From positions 434,001 to 498,000 of the forward strand of contig NZ_JAFJMJ010000004.1 of assembly GCF_017309385.1 (NCBI RefSeq): 64,000 bases of DNA, in the 5' to 3' direction. The notes under the pieces are model-generated. The model was not told the DNA's origin. It made no database searches and saw nothing but the letters and a program-made list of their open reading frames with translations. The stretch is from Amycolatopsis sp. 195334CR. GTDB taxonomy: Bacteria > Actinomycetota > Actinomycetes > Mycobacteriales > Pseudonocardiaceae. A program made the position numbers and the translations under genes. Of this stretch, positions 57,750-64,000 are shown in pieces; position 1 is the first letter of the stretch, and the number at the start of each line of letters is the position of its first letter.

Positions 57750-58711
57750 GCCCCCATCATGTCCGAGTTCGCGCGGGCCGCGAGCCACCGGTGGTAGGTC
57801 GCGCTGCGCTCGGTGTCGTGCCGGTAGGCCGCCATCGCCTCGGTGATCAGCGGCTCGGCCTGCCTGCCGAACGCACCCCGCTCCCGCCACGCCACCAGGT
57901 ACCGCAGCCACAGCGGATCCCCGGTGAGCGGCCGCACCGCGATCCCCGGCCCTTCCGGAAAGGTGACCTGGCACGGCGACAGCGCCCGCCCGGCCGCGAC
58001 GAGCCGCCGCAGCAGGCTGGGGTCGGCGATCCGGTGCATCACCCGCGGCCGGAACCCGGCCCGTTCGCACGCCTCCTCGAAGCACTCGGGCCAGCCGACC
58101 CCGTCCGGCGGGCCGAGCACCCATTCGTCTCCGGCGAGATCGGCCAGCCGCACCTCGTCCGCGGCGGCCGCCGGGTGGGCCGCCGGAAGGGCCACGAAGA
58201 TCGGTTCGACGGCCAGTTCGCGGAGCCGGACCCCGGCCGGGGCCAGGAGTTCGTGCTCCGGGTAGTCGGCCACCACCGCCGCGTCGAGCCGGGCCGCGAC
58301 CAGCAGGTCCAGCAGCCGCCGCGGGGAGAACTCGGTGCTGACCGAGACCATCCCGCCACCGGGACGCGCACCGAGGCGCCCGGCCAGTTCGACCACCATC
58401 GAGCCGCCGATGCCGCCGAGCGCGAGCGGCCGGGCCGAGCCGTCGGCCAGCCAGCCGCGGACGTGGTGGTCGAGCGCGCTCGCCGAAGCCAGCACCCCGC
58501 GGGCCAGCGGTAGCACCGATTCGCCGAACGCGGTGAGCGTGACCCCCTCACGGCTGCGCGCGAACAGCCTGCCGCCCCAGGCGCGCTCGATGCGCTGCAG
58601 CGTGGCGGTCAGCGCGGGCTGCGTGGTCCCGGTCAGCGCCGCGGCCCGGGTGATGCTGCCGGCGTCGGCGATCGCGCAGACCACGCGCAGGTGCCGCAAC
58701 TCGATGTCCAT
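57746..58711 (-). CDS. LysR-family transcriptional regulator
   Basis: Regulator of 321 residues. HTH: GSITRAAALTGTTQPALTAT, LQRIERAWGGRLFARSREGV, then a two-lobe effector domain with SVSTEFSPRRLLDLLVAARL. ATG 58711 begins MDIELRHLRVV, the normal LTTR lead. It is co-transcribed with the downstream acetyltransferase gene and divergent from a secreted M64 peptidase across 88 bp, which is too short to exclude shared control. Confidence 0.92.
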   Translation of the reverse strand: MDIELRHLRVVCAIADAGSITRAAALTGTTQPALTATLQRIERAWGGRLFARSREGVTLTAFGESVLPLARGVLASASALDHHVRGWLADGSARPLALGGIGGSMVVELAGRLGARPGGGMVSVSTEFSPRRLLDLLVAARLDAAVVADYPEHELLAPAGVRLRELAVEPIFVALPAAHPAAAADEVRLADLAGDEWVLGPPDGVGWPECFEEACERAGFRPRVMHRIADPSLLRRLVAAGRALSPCQVTFPEGPGIAVRPLTGDPLWLRYLVAWRERGAFGRQAEPLITEAMAAYRHDTERSATYHRWLAARANSDMMGA

Positions 58712-58799
58712 CACCGCGAAGTTATGACCGGCTGTGGTTTCCGCGAACCCGCTGAAAGTAGGGATTCTGCCGGTATCCCCGCCTTCCCCAGGAGTGACC

Positions 58800-59744
58800 A
58801 TGCGATTCGCTGGTGCGTTCGGCCTACTCGCTTCCGCCCTGCTGCTCACCGCGGTGCCCGCCCCGGCCGCCGAGCCGCCCGGCTTCACCACGGAGATGGA
58901 GGTGTTCGCCCCGGACGGGTCCATCGGCCGCGTGCCGGTGACCAGACCCGCCGCCGACCGCGCGCCGGTGGCCACCTCGGCAGCGGCCGAAGTGGTGCCG
59001 ATCGAGGTCAACGGCCCCAGCGAGAACCACTTCGACCTGGTCTTCGTCGGGGACGGCTACACCCAGGGCGAACTGGGCACCTACGCCCAGCACGTCAACT
59101 CCGGGCTGGCCGCCCTGTTCACCGTGGAGCCCTTCCGCAGCCACCGCTCGCAGTTCAACATCTGGCAGGTCAACGTCGTCTCCGCGGAGTCCGGTGTGGA
59201 CAACGACCCGACCCAGGGCGTGCGCCGCGACACCGCGCTGGACAGCTACTTCTGGTGCGGGGGCACCGAAAGGCTGTTGTGCGTCAACGAGACCAAGGCG
59301 ATCCAGTACGCCTCGTCGGCGCGGGACACCGACCAGGTGATCATGCTGGCCAACACCACCAAGTACGGCGGGGCGGGCGGCACGGTGGCCACCGCCTCGG
59401 GCGGCAACGAGCAGTCCAGCCAGATCATCGTGCACGAGCTGGGCCATTCCGTCGGCGGCCTCGCCGACGAATACGACTACGGCACCTGCGATCCGCGTGA
59501 ACCCGGCGAACCCAACGCCAGCACCTACACCGCGGGCGAGATGGCGGAACGTCAGGTCAAGTGGCACCAGTGGCTGGGGCAGCCGTCACCGGACGGCGGG
59601 GTGGTCGGCACCTACGAGGGCGCGCGGTACTGCACCTCGGGCATGTACCGGCCCAGCGAGAACTCCGTGATGCGGCAACTGGGCCGCGAGTTCAACCCGC
59701 CGGGGCTCAAGGCCATGGTGGACGGGTTCCACCGCGAACCCTAA
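58800..59744 (+). CDS. Secreted M64-family metallopeptidase
   Basis: Exported zinc peptidase of 314 residues. Signal peptide MRFAGAFGLLASALLLTAVP with cleavage near APAAE. The active site is HELGHSVGGLADEY (His212, Glu213, His216), the pattern of M64 (IgA-peptidase-like) enzymes; LVFVGDGYTQGELGTYAQHV and SGMYRPSENSVMRQLG are also characteristic. GGAGTG precedes the ATG. M64 enzymes are broad extracellular proteases in soil actinomycetes. Its stop overlaps that of the convergent GntR gene. Confidence 0.92.
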   Translation: MRFAGAFGLLASALLLTAVPAPAAEPPGFTTEMEVFAPDGSIGRVPVTRPAADRAPVATSAAAEVVPIEVNGPSENHFDLVFVGDGYTQGELGTYAQHVNSGLAALFTVEPFRSHRSQFNIWQVNVVSAESGVDNDPTQGVRRDTALDSYFWCGGTERLLCVNETKAIQYASSARDTDQVIMLANTTKYGGAGGTVATASGGNEQSSQIIVHELGHSVGGLADEYDYGTCDPREPGEPNASTYTAGEMAERQVKWHQWLGQPSPDGGVVGTYEGARYCTSGMYRPSENSVMRQLGREFNPPGLKAMVDGFHREP

Positions 59745-60481
59745 CCGTCCACAACGGACTCACCGGCGGTGCGCGGGGCGTGGAGCAGATCGCTGAGCCC
59801 GCCCCGCGCGTCCGCGATGAGGATGGCCTCGGCGTTCACCGAATCGCGGGCACGCAGCGCGCGGACGAGTGCCCGGTGGCTGGAGTAGCGGTCCAGGCTG
59901 AACGAGGGGTCGGCGGTGATCCGTTCGAGCCTGCGGGCGCGGCGTTCCGCCTGGGAGAACACCCTCGCCTGGTCCAGCAGCCGCGACAGCACCGGATTGC
60001 CCGCGCACGCTTCGAGCGCGTCGTTGAACCGCTGCATCGTGTCCATCAGCTTGGTGAGGTGGCGCTGGGGGAGTTCGCCGTCCCGCTTGCGCTGGACGAT
60101 CAGGATCAGCAGGTCATCGGCCTCGTCCAGGATCGCGTCGAGCGCGTCGAGCTGGGCCGGGGTGGCGTGCCGGGCGGCGAAGCGGGCCACCATCCCGCGC
60201 AGGCCGACCTCCACCTCGGCCAGGTCCTGCAGCGCGGCGTCCCCGATCTCGGAGACGGTCACCGTGCGGGGGCCCTTGCGGACCAGCAGCCCGTCCTGCT
60301 CCAGGCGCCGGATCGCCTCGCGCACCGGCGTCGGGCTGACCGAGAGCTGTTCGGCCAGTCCGCGCTCGGTGACCTTCTCGCCCGCCCGGAGTCCGCCGGT
60401 CGCGATGGCGTCACGAATGGCCTGGTAGGCGCGGTCGGCGAGGGTGTCGCTGGGCAGCGTCGCAAGCGGCTCGTCGGTCAC
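59741..60481 (-). CDS. GntR-family (FadR-type FCD) regulator of the AtuA operon
   Basis: Regulator of 246 residues; HTH with LRAGEKVTERGLAEQLSVSP, TPVREAIRRLEQDGLLVRKG and an FCD-type ligand domain. GTG start. It is divergent from the MFS-AtuA-DUF4387-RraA operon, and the 81-bp gap carries a repeated TGCYATAGC motif, so it is the probable repressor of that operon, released by its carboxylate substrate. Confidence 0.92.
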   Translation of the reverse strand: MTDEPLATLPSDTLADRAYQAIRDAIATGGLRAGEKVTERGLAEQLSVSPTPVREAIRRLEQDGLLVRKGPRTVTVSEIGDAALQDLAEVEVGLRGMVARFAARHATPAQLDALDAILDEADDLLILIVQRKRDGELPQRHLTKLMDTMQRFNDALEACAGNPVLSRLLDQARVFSQAERRARRLERITADPSFSLDRYSSHRALVRALRARDSVNAEAILIADARGGLSDLLHAPRTAGESVVDG

Positions 60482-60496
60482 GCCCGCAGCTTACCT

Positions 60497-60554
60497 GATG
60501 CCATAGCTCGCGATTAAACAACAGTTGACAGTTTTGCTATAGCATCCCTACTGT
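60497..60554 (+). promoter_or_regulatory. Promoter and GntR operator; probable leaderless transcript
   Basis: GATGCCATAGC (60497-60507) and GCTATAGCATC (60536-60546) are inverted copies with one mismatch, and the second contains the perfect palindrome TGCTATAGCA. A -35 TTGACA lies at 60525-60530 and a -10-like TACTGT at 60549-60554 (18-nt spacer), so the second operator half sits between them. The expected transcription start (about 60561-60563) coincides with the ATG of the MFS gene, and no Shine-Dalgarno exists upstream of that ATG. Confidence 0.68.
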
Positions 60555-60562
60555 GCTGCAGC

Positions 60563-61834
60563 ATGGGAACGACGGCGATGACGCCGCGCGCCGGCGGGCG
60601 GCGGATCACCTTCCTGGTCGCGCTCGCGGTGTTCGCCCAGGAATCGACCTGGACCTTCTACGACGCCCAGGTGCCGCCGCTGCTGATGGCGCACCTCGGC
60701 AGCGCCGCCGTGGTCGGCCTGCTGATGGGCATGGACAACATCATCGGCGTGCTCATCCAGCCCTGGATGGGCAACCGCTCGGACCGCACGCGGACCGCGT
60801 GGGGCAGGCGGATGCCCTACCTGGTGGCGGGAATGCCGCTGGCCGCGGTCATCTTCCTGCTGATCCCGTTCAGCGCGGCCTCACTGCCGGTGCTCATCAC
60901 GGTGATGTTCGCCTACGCGCTGGTGGTGAACTCGTTCAAGCCCATCGCCGAGGCGCTGGTGCCCGACTTCATCTCGCCGGAACGCCGCAGCCGCGCCAAC
61001 GCGGTGGTCAAGATCGCCTCCGCGCTGACCGTGGTGCTGGCGTCCCTGCTCAGCCTGCTGATCGTGGACGAGCACCCGACCGCGGCCTTCGTCATCCCGT
61101 CGGCGCTGATGCTGGTGGCGGTGGTGGTGCTGGCGAGCACGGTGCGGGACAGCCGGTCCCGGGGTTACCAGCAGGCACTGGCCGAGGACCGCGATTCGGT
61201 CGAAGCCGAACGGCCGCGGGCGCTCGACGCCGTGCGGGACATCGTGCGCGACACCGACCGCAGCCGCCTGCTGCTGATGCTCGCGATCGCGCTGTTCGGC
61301 GGTGCGTGGGCGGCGTCGCGCTCGCTCATGACGCCGTACGGGATGGAGGCGCTCGGACTGTCCAAAGGCGACGCCGGCGGGCTGACCCTGGTCAGCGGGC
61401 TGGTCTACATCGTGGTCGCGTATCCGGTCGCCATGGTCGCCGAACGCGTCGGCCGGCTGAAGGTGATCGCGGTGGGCATGGCGGTGTTCGCGGTGGCCAT
61501 GCTCGCCGCGACGGTGCTGCGGAGTCCTATCGGGACGGTCATCGCGCTCTCGGTCGGGGCCGTCGGCGCGTCGGGCTTCATCATCAACGCGGCCGTCGTG
61601 CTGTGGAACCTCGCTCCCTCGGCCCGCGTGCTCGGCACCTACGCGGGCTTCTACACCGTCAGCTGGGCCACCGGCGGCTTCCTCGGCCCGGCGCTCGTCG
61701 GCGCCATGGTCGACGTGACCGGCTGGCGGCTGATGCCACTCGACGTGGCGGTCGTGACCGTCCTAGCGATCGTCACCGTGATCCGGATCGGCCTCATCCG
61801 GCGTTCGCCCATCGAACAGGAGACAACACCTTGA
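60563..61834 (+). CDS. MFS transporter (GPH/SLC45-like)
   Basis: Membrane protein of 423 residues with 12 predicted helices. GMDNIIGVLIQPWMGNRSDR and TAWGRRMPYLVAGMP resemble the helix 2-3 region of glycoside/sucrose-type MFS members, and VAERVGRLKVIAVGMAV marks the second half. It likely imports the substrate degraded by the downstream proteins. It appears to be translated from a leaderless mRNA. It overlaps the AtuA gene by 4 nt (TTGA). Confidence 0.9.
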   Translation: MGTTAMTPRAGGRRITFLVALAVFAQESTWTFYDAQVPPLLMAHLGSAAVVGLLMGMDNIIGVLIQPWMGNRSDRTRTAWGRRMPYLVAGMPLAAVIFLLIPFSAASLPVLITVMFAYALVVNSFKPIAEALVPDFISPERRSRANAVVKIASALTVVLASLLSLLIVDEHPTAAFVIPSALMLVAVVVLASTVRDSRSRGYQQALAEDRDSVEAERPRALDAVRDIVRDTDRSRLLLMLAIALFGGAWAASRSLMTPYGMEALGLSKGDAGGLTLVSGLVYIVVAYPVAMVAERVGRLKVIAVGMAVFAVAMLAATVLRSPIGTVIALSVGAVGASGFIINAAVVLWNLAPSARVLGTYAGFYTVSWATGGFLGPALVGAMVDVTGWRLMPLDVAVVTVLAIVTVIRIGLIRRSPIEQETTP

Positions 61835-63201
61835 CCCAGCAGCAAACCGTGCGCGTGCTGTCGCCGACCGGCATGCTCGGCGCGGGCTTCACCGAGGCCA
61901 CGGTCGACCGCGGGATCGCCCTCGGCGCCGACGTGATCAGCGTCGACGCCGGATCGACCGACTCCGGGCCGTACTACCTGGGCACCGCGACGGCCAAGAC
62001 CACCGAGGCGGCGGTGCGCCGGGACCTGCGGATCCTGCTGCGTGCCGCGGCCGGGGCGGACATCCCGCTGATCGTCGGGTCCTGCGGCACGAGCGGTACC
62101 GACGCGGGGGTCGACTGGATCGCCGGGATCGTCCGTTCCGTGCAGGCGGAGGAGGGACTTTCACTGCCGGTGGCCAGGATCTACAGCTCGCAGAACGCCG
62201 CGGAGCTGAAGGAGGCCCTGCACGCGGGACGCGTTCACCCGTTGCCGCCGCTGGGGGAGATCGGCGCGGAGGTGTTCGAGAGCTGCACGAACATCGTCGG
62301 CATGATGGGGCACGAACCCATCGTTTCGGCGCTGGAGGCCGGGGCGCGGGTGGTGCTGTGCGGCCGGGCGACCGATACCGCGGTCGCCGCCGCGTACCCA
62401 CTGCTGCGCGGTCTGCCGCCGGGACCGGTGTGGCATGCCGCGAAGATCGTCGAATGCGGTGGGCAGTGCACCACGAACCCGGCCGCCGGGGGAGTGCTGG
62501 CGACCATCGACGCGACCGGGTTCACCATCGAACCGCTCGACCCCGCGGCCGCGTGCACGCCGATTTCGGTTGCGGCGCACATGCTTTACGAGACGGTCGA
62601 CCCGTACCTGATGCGGGAGCCGTCGGGCACCATCGACGTCCGCGACGCGACCTACACCGCGCTCGACGACCGGCGGGTCCGTGTCGAGGGTTCGCGGTTC
62701 CTGCTCGCCGAACAGCACACCGTGAAGCTCGAAGGGGCGCGGGTGACGGGGTACGAGACGATGTCGTTCTCGGCGATCCGCGACCCGGGAATCCTCGCGG
62801 AGATCGACTCGTGGGCGGAGTTCCTCCGCGAGATGATCGTTGCGCGGGTGTCGCAGACGCTGGGGCTGGAGGCCGGTGAGTACGCCTTCGACATCCGTTT
62901 GTACGGGCACCGCGGCGTGCTCGGTGACCTCGAACCGGAGAGCGGGCCGCCGCGCGAGGTCGGGGTCATGCTGCTGGTGAGCGCGCCGGACCAGGCGACT
63001 GCCACGGCGGTGGCGAAGGTCGCGAACCCGCTGATGCTGCACCTGCCCACGCGGGGAATGGCGTACCTGCCGAGCTTCGCGTTCGCGTCGTCCCCGGCGG
63101 AGGTCGAACGGGGCGCCGCGTACGAGTTCGTCCTCAACCACGTCGTCGACACCGCGCCGACGGCGATGTTCCGCATCGAGCACGGAGACCACCATGCCTG
63201 A
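61831..63201 (+). CDS. AtuA/DUF1446-family acyclic terpene utilisation-like protein
   Basis: Protein of 456 residues of the AtuA family. Features: VLSPTGMLGAGFTEATVDRG, DVISVDAGSTDSGPYYLGTA, VGSCGTSGTDAGVDWIAGIV, and VVLCGRATDTAVAAAYPLLR. Family members are needed for growth on acyclic terpenes or carboxylic acids, but their reaction is unproven. The TTG start at 61831 is supported by AGGAG placed eight bases upstream and by overlap with the MFS stop. The next gene, a DUF4387 protein, is its usual partner. Confidence 0.9.
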   Translation: MTQQQTVRVLSPTGMLGAGFTEATVDRGIALGADVISVDAGSTDSGPYYLGTATAKTTEAAVRRDLRILLRAAAGADIPLIVGSCGTSGTDAGVDWIAGIVRSVQAEEGLSLPVARIYSSQNAAELKEALHAGRVHPLPPLGEIGAEVFESCTNIVGMMGHEPIVSALEAGARVVLCGRATDTAVAAAYPLLRGLPPGPVWHAAKIVECGGQCTTNPAAGGVLATIDATGFTIEPLDPAAACTPISVAAHMLYETVDPYLMREPSGTIDVRDATYTALDDRRVRVEGSRFLLAEQHTVKLEGARVTGYETMSFSAIRDPGILAEIDSWAEFLREMIVARVSQTLGLEAGEYAFDIRLYGHRGVLGDLEPESGPPREVGVMLLVSAPDQATATAVAKVANPLMLHLPTRGMAYLPSFAFASSPAEVERGAAYEFVLNHVVDTAPTAMFRIEHGDHHA

Positions 63202-63505
63202 GACGATCGGCGACCTCGCGCACGAGGTCCGGTCCAAGAACGCCGGGCCGTTCTGGATCACCATGGAGCTGTTCCTGCGTGACGCCGCGGGGTATGCGGT
63301 GGTCGCGGATCCCGGGTTCCTGAACGAATCGGTGGTTGCCTCGTTGTACGGAGTGGACGCTTCGACGGTCCGGTTGTTCCTGGTGCCTTCGTTGAACGTG
63401 GTGAAGATTTCGTTCCCGCGGCCGGTTCCGCAGGGTTCACTGCACGACCGGGACATGCACGCGGGGCAGCATCATGTCCCGCTGGCCCTGCTTCCGCTGC
63501 GGTGA
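63194..63505 (+). CDS. DUF4387-family protein
   Basis: Small protein of 103 residues with the DUF4387 pattern: IGDLAHEVRSKNAGPFWITM at the start, YGVDASTVRLFLVPSLNVVK in the middle and DRDMHAGQHHVPLALLPL at the end, the latter with clustered histidines. It overlaps the AtuA gene by 8 nt. DUF4387 proteins nearly always follow an AtuA gene or are fused to it, so the two likely form one enzyme. Reaction unknown. Confidence 0.9.
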   Translation: MPETIGDLAHEVRSKNAGPFWITMELFLRDAAGYAVVADPGFLNESVVASLYGVDASTVRLFLVPSLNVVKISFPRPVPQGSLHDRDMHAGQHHVPLALLPLR

Positions 63506-64000
63506 AGGGTTTCGACACGCCGGCGCTGAGCAACGCCCTCCGCCGAGGCGGGTTCGACCAGGCGTACACCGACGGTTCCCTGGCCCGGATCACGGGCGGC
63601 GCGCTGTACGGAGCCGCCGTCACCGCCACGATGCGGGCGCGGGAGCCGGGGGAGGACGCGGTGCCGGTGGCACTTCTGCACCAGGCGGTGCTGGCGGTCG
63701 AAGGTCCGGTGGTGGTCGTGGTCCAGGACCTGGACGAGGTGCCCGGGGCGGGGGCGTTCCTTGGCGAGGTCAACGGCACACTGCTGGACGTGCTGGGCGT
63801 TTCCGGGTTCGTCACGAATGGCCGGGTACGGGACGAGCCGGAGTTGCGGGGCATGGGCTTCGCGGTGCACGCGGCGGGTTTGTGCGTCGCGCGGGCGCAT
63901 ATGCGGTTGACCGCGGTGGGGGTTCCGGTGCGCGTGGGCGGGCTTTCCGTGGCGCCAGGGGATTTGCTGCACGGGGATCAGCACGGCGTCCTGCGAATTC
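63502..64000 (+). CDS. RraA-family aldolase-like protein (3' end outside window)
   Basis: Partial gene: a GTG start overlaps the DUF4387 stop (GTGA), and the frame stays open to the window end (166 codons). RraA fold features are GFDTPALSNALRRGGF, GPVVVVVQDLDEVPGAGAFL, FVTNGRVRDEPELRGMGFAV (the RD pair of HMG/CHA aldolases) and APGDLLHGDQHGVLRI. Many RraA-like proteins are divalent-metal aldolases or oxaloacetate decarboxylases cleaving 4-hydroxy-2-oxo acids. It completes a transporter-AtuA-DUF4387-aldolase pathway for an unknown acid. Confidence 0.82.
   Translation, partial: MKGFDTPALSNALRRGGFDQAYTDGSLARITGGALYGAAVTATMRAREPGEDAVPVALLHQAVLAVEGPVVVVVQDLDEVPGAGAFLGEVNGTLLDVLGVSGFVTNGRVRDEPELRGMGFAVHAAGLCVARAHMRLTAVGVPVRVGGLSVAPGDLLHGDQHGVLRI

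Noticed and set aside
60553..61830. Extension of the AtuA frame upstream through the whole MFS gene
   Set aside because: The upstream part is an out-of-frame shadow of the MFS gene; the TTG at 61831 has a Shine-Dalgarno and a normal family N-terminus.
1..64000. CRISPR arrays, riboswitches, rRNA and tRNA genes
   Set aside because: No regularly spaced repeats, cloverleaf-like sequences or conserved RNA elements were noticed on reading either strand; a covariance-model scan could not be run.

Overview
The window is very GC-rich DNA with codons that almost always end in G or C, frequent GTG/TTG starts, dense ATGA/GTGA-type gene overlaps and many LysR, GntR, TetR and PaaX regulators. Together with an ECF sigma factor paired with a DGPF protein, a DesK/DesR-like two-component system, GPP34, DUF574-type methyltransferases and MHS transporters, this points to a large chromosome of a mycelial actinomycete, most likely Pseudonocardiaceae such as Amycolatopsis (inference). 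No rRNA, tRNA, CRISPR array or transposase was found.

Layout. 1-4.4 kb: end of a FadR-type regulator, then a PrpF-family isomerase and MatC-like carboxylate transporter operon with a divergent LysR. 4.4-19.9 kb: chromosomal genes, including three SAM methyltransferases, a DGPF/ECF sigma pair, a diverged NAD-dependent DNA ligase, a two-component system, secreted hydrolases and GPP34. 20-30.3 kb: CocE-like hydrolase, M20 peptidase/MHS transporter/LysR locus, TetR/NmrA pair, a decayed flavin monooxygenase, an alpha-toroid protein, and a GntR/ABC ATPase pair. 30.3-36.7 kb: aerobic benzoyl-CoA (box) catabolism, boxC-boxB-benzoate-CoA ligase-amidohydrolase, behind a strong promoter with a palindromic operator, followed by a PaaX-type regulator. 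36.8-47 kb: an unusual cluster of an ATP-grasp ligase and a 675-residue protein with a possible Cys-His-Asn site. These face a tightly overlapped operon of FOXRED2-like flavoprotein, alpha-hydroxy-acid oxidase, atypical P450 and cation/proton antiporter; an acyl-adenylating enzyme is divergent. 47-51.2 kb: TetR-controlled SDR, saccharopine-dehydrogenase-like reductase and acyl-CoA synthetase.

51.6-57.0 kb looks like a transferred block. Base use is visibly more relaxed, and one minus-strand operon encodes a DUF4365-type nuclease-like protein, an unrecognised 364-residue protein, a winged-helix protein and a 1027-residue fusion of an AAA-type ATPase with a HerA-type ATPase. It resembles a DNA-processing or defence system that I cannot match to a named one, and it is the best candidate here for an undescribed system.

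57.3-64 kb: GNAT/LysR pair, a secreted M64 metallopeptidase, and a GntR-controlled MFS-AtuA-DUF4387-RraA operon (cut by the window end) whose first gene appears to be transcribed leaderless. The main themes are carboxylate and aromatic acid catabolism, each unit with a local regulator and a visible operator, plus one cryptic biosynthetic-looking cluster and one defence-like island.
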